NCBI GenBank assembly: GCA_903772945.1
Contig: CAICTM010000507.1
Span: 1 to 62,722 of the forward strand
Reading direction: 5' to 3'
DNA length: 62,722 bases
Origin: Seminavis robusta
Taxonomy: Eukaryota > Bacillariophyta > Bacillariophyceae > Naviculales > Naviculaceae
Part shown: piece after piece, positions 32,305 through 43,620 of the stretch
Numbering within the stretch: position 1 is the first letter of the stretch
Layout of the letters: the number at the start of each line of letters is the position of its first letter
Made by a program: the position numbers and the translations under genes
Notes under the pieces: model-generated
Database searches by the model: none
What the model saw: only the letters and a program-made list of their open reading frames with translations
Told to the model about the DNA's origin: nothing

Positions 32305-32970
32305 ATTGGAATTGTGAGGAATCAGAAACAAAGTTGAAATTGTGAGAAATCAAAACAATTGTAATTGTGAGAAATCAGAAACAAAATTGTAATTGTGAGA
32401 ATTAAGAAACAAAATTTTAATTGTGAGAAATCCAAAAAACTGTAATTGTGAGAAATCGGGAAAATTGTAATTGTGAGAAATCGGGAAAAGTTGAATTGTG
32501 AGGAATCAGAAATACTTGCAATTGTGAGGAACTAGAAAACGTTGAAATTGTGAGGAATCGGAAATTCAAAATTGGAATTGTGAGAAATCGGCAAAATTGT
32601 AATTGTGAGGAATCAGAAATTCAAAATTTTAATTGTGAGCAATCGGCAAAATTGTAATTGTGAGAAATCAAAAATCGAAAATTTGAATTGTGTGGAACCA
32701 GCAAAAGTTGAATTGTGAGGAATAGGTAAAGTATGAAATGTGAGAAATCGGAAATCGACAAAATTTTAATTGTGAGAAATCTAAACATCGAAAATTGAAA
32801 TTGTGAGGAATCGGTAAAATTTTAATTGTGAGAAAACCATAATCCAAAATTAGAATTGTGAGAAAGCGTCAAAATTAGAATTGTGTGAAACCAGAAATCG
32901 GAAACTTTGAATTGTGAGTAATCGGCAAAATGGGAATTGTGAGAAATCGAAAATTGGAATTGTGAGGAAT
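32305..32970. repeat. 25-copy AATTGTGAGRAATC array
   Basis: About 25 copies of an AATTGTGAG core (variants AATTGTGTG, AAATGTGAG) followed by (A/G)AATC(A/G)G and an AT-rich spacer; period 24-33 bases, mean about 27. The array is directly repeated, not inverted. It sits upstream of the Kir channel gene on the other strand. Confidence 0.9.
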
Positions 32971-33718
32971 TTTATTTACGTGGACTGACCTAAAATCCTT
33001 GGACTACGGCAGAAACGAGCATAAAGTAGGATGACCCTTGGGCTGACTTTGTGTTGCAGCGACAGGCAATGGAACTTGATTTAGTTATAGGATTCAACTT
33101 GCCAGACCACTTGAGGCAGAAAGATTGAAATCAGCACCTGGTACGGTACCGTACCAGTACGGTAGCGAGCAAGACCATTGTCTTGGTGTTTTTGTTTGCC
33201 GCAGATGAGGCGTAAGACTCAACATGATCGGTCAAAAACCGCCCTCAAGCCAGAAGAACATGTGTGGCTGGCCTATTAGATGCAGTGCTTTGGGGGGAGA
33301 AGGCATAAACGAAGGTCTGCTGGTGCAAGAGCCAGCTTGTTCTAGTAGGCACGACGCAGGAAGGGCCGTGTGTGGTGCCGAAACCACGGCATCGCAGCAA
33401 ATCCTTTATTCATCAGCCAGGAAAGCGAGAAAGCTAACCAAAGAATCTCATGCTGTAAAATTCACATACAGAGGCTGCGACTTCAAGTCACAAATGATCC
33501 ATTTCTAAAGAAGAGCTCCTTGGATTTCATAATTTATTGTGTTATCATAAATCTCTTTGCTAAAATCGTATGAGGATTATCATAAATCTATCGCTGCAAT
33601 TTTTCGTTGGTTGCGCCCTTTATGCATGTGCGTCTGCCTTTTGAACATGGCCTCTGGTTGGTTCGTGAATTGGTTGTTGTGATGGTTTGTCCCAAACTTT
33701 CGATGCTGTATACAACGT
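32971..33718. other. Intergenic region with an 18-bp palindrome
   Basis: No supportable gene. Contains TGGTACGGTACCGTACCA at about 33143-33160, identical to its reverse complement. Confidence 0.5.
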
Positions 33719-34300
33719 TTAGTAATCACTAAACATGGACTTGTCACTTGCCTTGGCAGGAGCTGCCGTTTCCGGTTCTGCTGCTGCTGTTGTCGTTTCT
33801 TGTGCACTCATTGCTTCGGTAGCTTGCTCGGCAATGGTGGTATCGACAGCAGCAGGTGCCGCTGCTGGTGCACCACCTTCTTTGTTTTCCTTGATTTTCT
33901 GCAGTAATTCCTGTGTCTTTTTGCGTTCTTCTTCCGAGAGTCCCTTCCAAAATTCTTCGTCTTCGGCCGATTGCGCGTACGAATCGGCAATGACTTCGGC
34001 ATACGAATTGGTGCTATCCAGAATGGCCCCCACAATCAATGCCGAAATGACGCCACCAAACATGACCAGGATACCTCCGGCAAAAATAGGGGCAAACTCA
34101 TTGTCGGAAATCTTGGCAATATCGGCGTCAATCGTGGCCACCCAAAAGTTATTCGCGTGGCTCAGCATCGTCTCTGTTGTCGATGGTAACATGTGCAAGG
34201 GTTTCGATCTAGTGGTCGGTGTTGGCATTCGGCTCACAAAGGCCGTCGTCATCTGGGCCGCCATGGTCAACAGTGTCGCAATCAGAGGTGTCGTCTTCAT
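33719..34300 (-). CDS. Plastid-targeted small membrane protein, unknown function
   Basis: A 193-residue protein from ATG 34300. Residues 1-22 form a signal peptide (MKTTPLIATLLTMAAQMTTA), followed by a Phe at the cleavage site (TTAFVSR), the hallmark of stramenopile plastid proteins. A single hydrophobic stretch (FAGGILVMFGGVISALIVG) at about residues 76-94 is followed by a soluble part with a helix (AEDEEFWKGLSEEERKK) and a tail rich in Ala and Glu. Probably an inner-plastid or thylakoid membrane protein (inference). No enzyme motif seen. The family looks conserved in diatoms by its length and this core, but I cannot name it. Confidence 0.8.
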   Translation of the reverse strand: MKTTPLIATLLTMAAQMTTAFVSRMPTPTTRSKPLHMLPSTTETMLSHANNFWVATIDADIAKISDNEFAPIFAGGILVMFGGVISALIVGAILDSTNSYAEVIADSYAQSAEDEEFWKGLSEEERKKTQELLQKIKENKEGGAPAAAPAAVDTTIAEQATEAMSAQETTTAAAEPETAAPAKASDKSMFSDY

Positions 34301-34952
34301 GGTGGTAGGAGAAAGTTGATTAAAAAGCAAGAGAGGCACAGGTGGGGTATCTTTGAAGCAAAAACGAGACTTCTGCGATGCAATAAGAGATGTTCCAGTT
34401 CTGTAGTGGACTCAACAAAGGTGTCAAGAGACAAGCATCTTGGACCTCAAACCTCAACGTGGAGGTTGCAGAGTGCAGAGATTTTTCTTGGTTCGACGAT
34501 TTTTGAGTTGAAGTCACATTGATGAGACTGACGTCAGCTTCAGTCTTGATGCACTCACGATCGAAGGAGCTACGGTGGGTGCAAGGTGCGGGCTATCGGT
34601 ACCAGGTACCGGTGAGGCTTTCTGGTCCCTTCGCAGTCCGAAAAAAAGGTCAGAAGGCACACATTAAGAAACTCGAATTGATGCTTGGAGGTGCGAGGGA
34701 TTGTAGTACCGTAGTGGACTCACCTGGGTATTTGCTAGCTACCTAGAGCACGAAAGCCCAACAGGGCCGGCCAACCCATCACAAAAGCAGCGGATTACAG
34801 AATCGAATGATTTTCCACATTAAAGATGCAGCAAATTCAAGACAAGTACCGCTGCGGATATCCCTCTAGAACGTGGATTCACAATACCGTTGAAAGATAT
34901 ACTCTTAGAACATAACCCATCGGGGGGCATGTATTCAATAAGTTAATTGTAA
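34301..34952. other. Intergenic region
   Basis: No supportable gene in 650 bp. It contains a GGTACCAGGTACCGG sequence near 34599. Confidence 0.4.
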
Positions 34953-36465
34953 TCAAGACAAGTACCTCTCCGGACAGCCAGCGTCTTTAGCCCATTGACG
35001 TACATCCTCTCCAGCGCCACTTCTGCGAGCACTTTCCACAAAATCATGCCACTGCCAAGGACAGCCATTCTGCTGGGCCCACTTCATCACTTCCCGTCGA
35101 CCGCACATTGCCACTGCTCTGCATGTTCCTAGACCCCATTGGCATCCATGCTTACGAGCCCATTGGAGCACATCAAGATGTCCACCTTGAGCTGCAAAAG
35201 AACATGTGTTGAATTGCAATCGGCATCCATTCTTATAAGCCCATTCGAGGATTGCAAGGTTCCCATGTTGCGCAGCAAGAGAACAAATGTTGACATCCAA
35301 TGGGCATCCATTCTCGTGAGCCCATTTCAGCAAGTCCCAATCTCCATTGCTAGCAGCTGCCAAGCTTGTTCTGGCGTCCATTGGGCAGCCATTCTCTCTG
35401 GCATACTTTAGAACATCAAAATGACCACCTGCTGCAGCTTCCGAGCATGTTGTTGAATTCCACGGGAAGCCATTTCTGTGAGCCCATTTTAGAATGGCAA
35501 GATGCCCACCTGCAGCAGCTCCCGAGCACGTTGATTGGTTGTGTTGGCATCCATTTTCATGGGCCCATATTAAAGTTTCGAAATGTCCATTTCTGGCAGC
35601 CTGGGAACAAACAGTGGCATCCCAGGCACACCCACGGGCTCTCAACCATTTCAAGATCTCCAAATGTCCACCTGCAGCAGCAGAACTACACAATTGCTCG
35701 CCATGATCCCAAAATCGCCTAACATCAGATATTGGGCAGCCATTGTCCAGAGCCCATTGCAGAATCTCCGAGTGGCCATTTCTAGCAGCTGCTTGGGCGG
35801 TCCTTGTGTCCCACGGACAGCCATGCAGACGCGCCCATTTTAAGATCTCCAAATGGCCACCTGCAGCCGCTTCAGAGCATGTTGCTTCATCCCATGGGGA
35901 ACCATTGGTCATACCCCATTGTAGAAGATCCAAGTGTCCATTTCTAGCGGCCAAATTGCTGGTCCATAAATCCCAAATGCAGCCATTCTCGATGGCCCAT
36001 ATCAAAATGTGCAAATGGCCAGCGGCCGCAGCAGCAGGGCAAGTTCCCTCCAACGGAAATCCTCTACCAAAAGCCCACTGAAGCATGGGCAGACTCCCGA
36101 TTGTGGCAATTTTCGCGCACACCAGTTGAAACAGTGGATGTCGACCGCGAGGGTGAAAACGGAGCCAGTATTCGGAACAGGCCACATTGTAGAATATAGC
36201 ACTATCGATAGAAGGTATCCTTGTCGGTTGCAAATCGTTCCAACATTGTAGTTCCAGGAAACCCATGTTCCACCACCCTCGTTGGGTGCTCCAAAGTGCT
36301 ACAGTATTCCTTGTAGAGACGATTGAATTGTTTGTTGACAGCTCCAACAAACGCATACTGCCCCATACCCACGAATGGAAAGATACTGTTGACCCAAACA
36401 TCTTTGAAATGGAAAAATGTCTGGTCCTCGGTTGTAGCAGCAGAAGTCTTGGTTGTTGACGCCAT
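34953..36465 (-). CDS. Stramenopile-type ankyrin repeat protein with one frame break
   Basis: About 13 repeats of roughly 27 residues with the pattern G-H-L-(E/D)-x-L-x-W-A-x-x-x-G-C-P-W-(D)-x-x-T-C-x-x-A-A, a form of ankyrin common in diatoms and oomycetes, of unknown partner. The only ATG is at 36465 and gives an N-terminal F-box-like region (MASTTKT, then FVGMGQYAFVGAVNKQF), but that frame ends at a TAG at 36202-36204. The repeats are in a different frame, entered from about 36215 and open to the stop at 34953. One frame change near 36210 is needed, and there is no GT-AG intron to explain it. It could be a recent mutation, an assembly error, or a mistaken start. Confidence 0.75.
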
Positions 36466-36833
36466 GGCAATGGATACTAGCTACTAGACTAGCCACATTA
36501 GATCCGGTATTATACTATTGGGCGCTGCGAAATTGGTCTTGTGTCCACAGAGCTTCGCAGCTCAGACATGTTTTTGGTTTTCGCGGTTGTGCTTTGATGC
36601 TTATTAGTGCATGCCATGTGATGGCCCGCCGCGACAGAGTGAAAAAGTGACTCACGGGTTCAGTCCCTACTCTGTAGAATAAAGAACCGGCGACAGGCAA
36701 CATCATGGAAGCAGCAGTCCGTGACCCGCAACAGTCGTCGTCTTTGAGTTTGTGGAGACACGGCTCAGCTCAATAGTTTCTGTGAATACACTATTAATAT
36801 ACTATCATACAACTTCTGTTGCCACTAGCAAGT
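36466..36833. other. Intergenic region
   Basis: Between divergent loci. No gene or clear motif. Confidence 0.4.
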
Positions 36834-39141
36834 ATGGATCAGGCGAAGACAAAAGTAGCCGACGTCGTGGGCATTGAGATGAATAAACAAGTTTGGGAGG
36901 AATGTTATTCGAGGGATGATTTCAAGCAGATGACGACTCAAGAGCAAGCTTTTTTTTTACATGAAAGAGTATTGGGTTTACATGAAAGCGGAGCTGGCAC
37001 AAAAGGACACGGAGAAGCTGGCCCTCAAAAAAGAATTGGCAAATAATGTAAAGGCAGAGAATGAGGCACTGACAAAACCAATGATAATCTTCAGCGTGTC
37101 GGCAGTGGCCAAGGACTCTGACAAAGTTAAAATGTTGTCGAAATCAGCTGGTCGGAAAAGATCCGTACAAGGGTGCTTCTACCATTGTACATTGAATTCA
37201 CCATTGCAAGGCTGCACGAAATACGATCGCGAACAAGAATCACGGCGAGCCTGACAGCAGTGATGCGGATTTGATTCGATTCAGCGAGCGAGTGACACAA
37301 CAACTGGAGGATCTGTCTGTCCAAGGTTCTACAACATTGTAGACCCAATTCCCTTTTCTCGGAATGTTGCAAAGGGGAGGAGGTTCCACAATCCGCAGTA
37401 GCATCAGAGTCCACAATCCGCAGTAGCATCAGAGCTGCTAAGATGGCGCTCTTGAAGAAGCCGCACCAGAGCACACGTGACATCATTGTGACCCATCAAC
37501 ACAAAATTGTGCACAACGTCAACAGCAAAGATTTCGCCTTTTTAACAGCTACTACAAGAAGTCCCGAGGAGGAACCAGAAACGCCAACTCCTGAAAAGCA
37601 AAAAGATTCAGAAAGATGAGGCAGTTGTGGAGTTTTCCATTGATTCTCTTTGTTGGTTAGTTCATTCATGCTTCACTGAGAGCTTCCTGCTTAGCAGCCG
37701 TCCAGTACAGACCAGATGACAATGCAAGAGACCTGGACGTGGAGACAGAAATGTATATGGCAACATTCATAATCTTCATCGAAAGCCATGTATTGGCATC
37801 AGCGTTACTGGGGGGAAATTCGAGTTTAATAAAGGAAGTGGGTGAGACACGTAGAAAGTGTACCAGCGCTACAGCCCAAAAATGGACCAAAACCGTCTAT
37901 AAGCAAATGACTGTCTCAATGTCCGATTGACCCTTAAGTAGATCAATACGAAATCGACCTCAAGTACCATTGACTCATAGCATGTTACCCATACTGACCA
38001 CATGATTTAACATAATCTACTCTCTATTAAATGTGTGCTTCATTTTTGCTATACTTTTTGTGAGTTACTTAAATATTTTGGTCCAACATTGAGTCCCGGT
38101 AACTCAGTAAATAGTGAGTGAGACAGAAGGTTTCCGATATTGTACTGTTTTGGCTATAGTATCGCTGATGTCTCAAAGCGATGGACCAAAACCGAGTTTA
38201 AACCTGTACGTTTCGGAATGGTGCATTGGTGCATTGCCGCATTTTCCTTGGTTCCGCGAGGTTTAAAGGTGCATCGGGCCCGTGTCGTCGGGAAAAGAGC
38301 ATCATGTACGGGAATTCCTGCTATTATTCAAGTGGCGTTGGGTCTCTTGGCGGCTGTGGGACACTATCCGAATTCCCTGAATCAGTTTGGAAGAGACTCG
38401 GTCCTGTTGTCGGTCGTGTCAAGGACACGAACAAGATTGTCAAGGCATATGATAGCAGTGCGAATATTACAGTACCCGCAATCCAAACGTTAACTTGGTC
38501 CGTTCTCTGATTGACAAAGATGCGCACCTGTGGACATCACATGACAATCAACCTCTGCTGCATCTTGTGGAAACGAAATGCCTCCAAAGCGACTGGAACA
38601 ACAAGGTCGGTCTCTCGTCCTTCAACAGCATTCTGAAGAAACTCCAAACGCTGCATTTTGGAGGTCATGTTCATGGGGACATTCGGCTAGCCACTCTATT
38701 GAGCTCGGGATATATTGTGGATTTGGACTTTGTTGTCCTAGAGCATACCCAGAAGGGCTTCAGCTACCGCACAAGGATGGCAAGCGGCACGAAGACATCG
38801 AGGAGGCAGAAAAATCTGATACAATTTGGAAATTGCAACCAAAAAGGGAACATGACTACTTCTCCATGGCAGCAGTCATGAAATTGTTTGCAACCACACC
38901 CGCTAATTCCCAGAGTATCTGGAACAAAGCAGGCGTGTACGTCGGAAATGGAGGTTTGGCTTCAGCGATGAAACTTTTGGATGAGAACAAAAACACAACT
39001 CTCCGGCTCACAGAGGAATTGCCTCTTTTGAGCATAGGTGGATGCAACTTCGACGAAACCGCAATCCAACAACAGGCTTTGCAAACTGACATGAACCTTG
39101 AATCAGAGCAGCAGAAACAGGGATGTCACCGCACCTTGTAG
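36834..39141 (+). pseudogene. Relict of a kinase-like (Crinkler-kinase-type) protein
   Basis: Several open pieces in changing frames share a protein-like character. From ATG 36834, MDQAKTKVADVV runs to QEQAFF, where a run of nine T shifts the frame to a Lys/Glu-rich helix (MKEYWVYMKAELAQKDTEK). Later pieces read DLIRFSERVTQQLEDLS, ARDLDVETEMYMATFIIFIE, and near 38640-38735 the kinase signature LQTLHFGGHVHGDIRLATLL, GYIVDLDFV, followed in yet another frame by DGKRHEDIEEAEKS and YFSMAAVMKLFATT. The HGDIR block, with an Asp two residues after the catalytic His, is that of the kinase domain often attached to Crinklers and similar proteins; the Asn five residues on is replaced by Thr. At least four frame changes and stop codons support a pseudogene. 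Confidence 0.6.
37385..37434. repeat. 25-bp tandem duplication
   Basis: Two perfect adjacent copies, 37385-37409 and 37410-37434, within the kinase-like pseudogene. The 25-base insertion shifts the frame. Confidence 0.9.
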
Positions 39142-39803
39142 CTATCACCGAAAAAGCAAGAAAGGGTTTATACGACACGGGTTTAGCTTCCAAAAGCTTG
39201 GACGGTGGGCAGGTATCCAAAACCGGCATAGCTTTCGTGTATATGCAAGCCGTGTACGATCTGTGACATGCAAGAGGATCAAGGTTACCGGTATGGGGTG
39301 CACATTTACCGGTAGCACCTGGTATGATCTTCGCGAGCGAGAGTTCAAACAAAACAAAAGTTACGCCGCAGTTGGACCCAAGTCCAATCTTGGGCGACCT
39401 TGATGTGCTGCGTGTGTTAAGCAACTTGTCGCACCGAACAAAGCAATGTCGGCGTCGAAACACAATGGATCTCTTCGTCGAGTCCTCGTCGGTACGTCGA
39501 TGTCCACATTAGAGTTGCCCTTGAAAGTCTAGTGGCTTACAACTTGGCTGTACCCCGAGACAAGGCCAGCGATGAGAGCAGTGAGGAGTTAAAGCACCGC
39601 GGTACTTCATGCCACTCGCGACTGCCCGTGCATCCACGTTTTCTAAACCATTCCTTGGCAGGACCACCGTACCGACCCCAGTGATCCTTCGCCTTCGCAG
39701 CGCCGCAACCGGAACCGAACCGACTTCAAAAAGATGAGGGAGAGTTGACAGTTGTGCTCCTCCATCCTCGTGAAGAAAGGATAATTCCGCTACATCTAGC
39801 GCA

Positions 39804-41893
39804 ATGATGCCCAAACGAACAGCCAACAGTTTAGGAGCAATTCTATGCTCTATTCTCTTCCTGACTTGGATGGTCCCTTCGATGGCGTTCTCGGACGGTG
39901 AGTTGCCCACATGAGTCTACTGGACCAATTCAAAGTCATGCACCCTATGTGGATTTTCAACTTACCAGCCCAACTGTTTTGCAGAGCTTTATCGACGAAC
40001 GAGTACCCGCCAGGATATCACAGAGACAACCACATCGGATACCAGCACCACCTCAGAATTCTCTTACGCTGCCGACGTTGAATCTGCTCCGCTTCCCTCG
40101 AACAATTCTTGGCTATTCTCGCAAAACACAGAGGAAATAGTCTACTTTGTATACGCCTCAAATCCCAGCAACAACAACAGCTCAATCGACAACGACGACA
40201 CGATTGAACGCTTCAATGTCACTTCCATGGAATTCTTGCCTACCATTGTGCTGCCCGAGACACCAACAGCATTCAAGGCAGACGATGAACACTTGCTTGT
40301 TGGATTTGGGTCTTTGGCGTACGAGTATAACTTGGACGGGGATGACGCGGTCCTCCTGTTTGTGGTCGAGGAGTTAAGTGAAGATGGGCAGGAGCTGCAA
40401 ATTTCTGGTTTTGAAACACATGACGACTTGATCTTCATCAACTACTCTGGGGGATCTGTTGGCTATTTTGCTTGTGTGGATCGCGTCACCTTGGAAGTAG
40501 TTGACAAGTTTGATGGAACTGGCAGCTGGGGTCGAACGGCTTTTCGGCCTCATACTGCCATAGACCGAGTCAATAGAAGAATCATTGGTTGGGACCAGGG
40601 GTACAGCCCCCAAGACATGATTTCCCTCTCTTACTCGGCTGCAGGAAGCTTACTTGAAACCGATGATGGTCCATATCATGGAAATCTCGATGGCGTGGAG
40701 GATGCAAACGCCCTCTGGCTGTTTCGTTTCCGGACACTGGAGAGAGCACCCAGGGGTTCCGTGTCATTGATGACGCCGGAAACAGCCTTCTGACCTTCAC
40801 GCCAGCAGTGAACCAGAATGTGTCGAGAAGCATTCACGTTGACGAAGTCGAATATGGTTCCCTTCAACCTGACGAGCCACGTTCGCCGTTGGAGCCGAAT
40901 GGCTTGGTGTATACTCCAGACTCGATGTTCCTTGACAAAAATGGCCTGCTGTACCTCTTTTCTGCTGCGCTAGCAAGCATCTTTGTGTGGGATGTGCAAG
41001 AACAAGAGTATCGGGCCACAATTCCTCTGATCGAAGAAGATGTCCGGTTCGCTGCCTACTCACCCGACAATCATGAAATCTATACCTTTTCGGCAAGTCC
41101 CGAAGGGGCGAATCCAACTGATGGGCCCTCAGCTGGAACTGGTCTTATTCGGAGAATCGATCTAGCTGCAGGTCCCCCGTATTCGCAAGATCCACTTGCG
41201 ATCATTCCCGGTCTTCCCGACGGAATGGTCACAGCAGGCGAGTTCATTTTTGTCAGCTTTGCGTGGCCCTGGGACGAGGGTGCTGTGCTCGCCTCAAATG
41301 GAACACTCCTTTCGCAAGGAGGTGTGGGCCATCTTACTTCAGATGAATACGTCTGGAACCACGCCAATCGCAAAATCTCCTTCATATCCAGGTTTGGGAA
41401 CTTTGACGATATCGGTATCTCTGAGGTGGGCTTCATTGAGGAATCACTGAGAATCATTCCTGACTCGTCTCCACCAATTCGTGTCAAGCCTGATGGGAGT
41501 TTTGCTGTGTTGGGTTCCGGAGCCATGATTGATACCATCAACAAACGTCGGCTGAGTACAACTCTTGCAAATGGGTTTTCTGACTTGGTGTTTCTTGGAG
41601 ATGATTTGCGCACAATGCGCTCCTTTGGGAATGGGGTGACACAGTTCCAGAGTTGGGTGGACAACTCTGGCTCGTTTGATGCTGAACCCTCATTCGAGTT
41701 GCAAGAGAATCCCACTCGACAAGTTGCAGGCTCCCCACTCAGATTGTTTTCGTGGGTCGATGGCGACACGTTGGTGGCAGTTGTGATGGAAGATGAGAAA
41801 CCAACGTTTCAAGTCATGGACCATGAATTCAACGATGTGGATCGAGAGTCATCGCTCGTAGGAAGGAACGGGGACGAACTTGAAAATCCCTAG
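39804..41893 (+). CDS. Secreted beta-propeller-like protein with one frame break
   Basis: Two exons, 39804-39897 and from 39985, joined by an 87-bp GTGAGT...GCAG intron. Exon 1 encodes a signal peptide (MMPKRTANSLGAILCSILFL, cleaved after SMA), so the product enters the secretory pathway. A Ser/Thr/Asn-rich stretch follows, then blade-like beta repeats with DGD, GRTAF, DRVNRRIIGWD and VFVWDV-like strands. The frame from the first exon ends at 40793. A second frame from about 40718 continues the same sort of repeats to 41893. A 2-base CT excess at 40713-40716 (CTCT for CT) would bridge them smoothly (ALAVSFPD). This is either an allele, an assembly error or a disabled gene. I recognise no named family; total would be about 665 residues. 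Confidence 0.7.
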
Positions 41894-42181
41894 CAAATGC
41901 TGGTGAGGAAGTATCTTGGTGCTCGGTGTTCCTTTCAACCTGCCATCCCACCAACTACACGAACATCTTCATCCACGTTAGTTTCAATATCTGAGCTCGC
42001 TCCTCCCATCTGGCACTCTTCGGCCCATACATGAAGTCAAGGAATTGCAAATGTGGGCTCTTAATAATAGATGATGTTACTGCCACTTTATCCAAGCTCT
42101 GCCCTGCTGGGAAGAATACGCACTGCCTGCTTCGCCACGTTCCATTCTTATATAATAGTTCCACCATAATGTGCCTGCCAC
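41894..42181. other. Convergent 3' flank
   Basis: Short convergent spacer, nothing recognised. Confidence 0.4.
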
Positions 42182-43140
42182 TCATTCTTCGTCCAACTTG
42201 ACTGGGGCGTTCTCCTTCGCCGTCACTAGAAAGGCCTTCTCAGAGAGCTTCCAAAGCTTACCACCAGACATGCTCTTCTTGCTCTTCTTCTTCTTCTTCT
42301 TCTTCTTGGGTTTGTCATCTCCGTCAGTTGTTTCGTCGTTGATGGCATCCTCTTCCTCCTTGGGCTCCTCTTCATCGATTTTCATGGGCTCTTCATCGGG
42401 TTTCTTGGACTCTCCGGTGGTCTCCACCAATCCCATCTTCTTCAAAGCTATTGGAACGAAACAAGAGGAGTTAGATTTCAGGGAATGATTGATGAGATAT
42501 GGCACGAATCAAGTTAGTATCTCAATTGCTCACCTTGAAAGCCATAAAAGAAGGAATGCGAATCGGCCAGCGTGTTGAACTTGGCCGCCATCTCATGGTT
42601 TGTCATGGGATTGTCCTTGTTTTCAACGAGGAGATCAAAAATCTTGGGGCCCATCTTCTTGGCCTTGTCCTGCCGCATCAGCTTGGACTTGATCTTCTCG
42701 TGATGCTCCTCGTTGGTTTCCGGCATCTTGTAGTCGGCCAGTTCCTCGTCACTGGCAAAGCTTGTCGCCAGTTCCACGCCCTTTTCGGAGAGCTTGAGCT
42801 TCTTGTCCGTTCCAGAAGGGACAATGTACTCGTTTTTCTTCAAGTCCCTCCATGCTTCGCATTGCCAAGCCTTGGTCTTTTCGCCAACCCCCATCGCATC
42901 CGAGAGCTCCTTGTAGGTCAGTTCTTGGCCGCTGTGGTGACAGAACAGCAGCTTGAGGAGAGCCATCTTGTGGAACTTTCCCACTTCAAACGGCACAGAG
43001 ATCGCAGCGTCGTCATTCTCTTTGACAATCTCCTCATCTTTGACAATCTTGTGCTTGGTTTCCTTCTTGACAGAAACAGGCTGCTTGTCCTCGGACTTGA
43101 TACCAGTATCTTTCTTTTTAGCTCTAGTAGTCCTCGTCAT
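42182..43140 (-). CDS. Winged-helix-like nuclear protein with Lys-rich tail
   Basis: Two exons, 43140-42534 and 42447-42182, joined by an 86-bp GTGAGC...TAG intron; 290 residues. The basic N-terminus (MTRTTRAKKK) looks like a nuclear signal. The region 60-125 has the pattern of a winged helix (LLKLLFCHHSGQELTYKELS, then LKKNEYI and KLKLSEKG). A second helical part (130-205) shows MTNHEMAAKFNTLADSHSFF. The tail is acidic (DEEEPKEEED) and then a run of Lys (KKKKKKKKSKK), encoded by a TTC-rich tract, and a third motif (LWKLSEKAFLVT). I cannot name the family. A DNA-binding or chromatin role is inferred from composition. The start is the first ATG after the upstream stop. Confidence 0.85.
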
Positions 43141-43620
43141 GGTTCGATACTCTGTCTTTCTGCGGATCGAGTGTTTGTGGATGATATCGCAAATCTGAAA
43201 ATTTTTGTGAGCTTGAATGAAAACAAACAAATCGGGGGACGAAATGTTGCAACGAAAGAGTCCAGTCAAGACCGGAGTGTTTGCGAAAGGCGAGCCACAG
43301 GACTCTCAGACTTGCAATCAACGGACTAATCGTGGGTGATTGCTACTGAATCCTCCTCTCTCTTTGGGATCGTGGCGAACTCCGATGTCGTCGAGGTTGC
43401 TCCGTCGAGATTGCAAAGCTACCGCAACAAGTTGCACTCGGCTGGAGCTTTGCTCTGCGCCGAACGTGGTCGGCACCGTGGAGAGTGTCTGATTTATGGA
43501 TCAGCTGGGACCCCGGTGTAAAGAAGAAAATTGAGAACCGTGAACTGAACACCGCAAAGATACCAGCACAAGCTGCATCCAACCACAACAACATCAAAAC
43601 CGTCCCGATCACAGAAGAAG
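43141..43620. other. Divergent promoter region
   Basis: 480 bp shared by the winged-helix gene and the membrane protein gene; nothing else recognised. A frame on the plus strand is open through 43485-43943 but overlaps the membrane gene in another frame and lacks a domain. Confidence 0.45.

Noticed and set aside
32305..32970. Resemblance of AATTGTGAGC to the bacterial lac operator half-site
   Set aside because: Only one copy has AATTGTGAGC; the genome is eukaryotic and the match is explained by the array's own consensus.
29352..32970. CRISPR-like arrays
   Set aside because: Cores are about 14 bases, spacers are short and AT-rich and partly conserved, and no cas genes are present; the host is eukaryotic.
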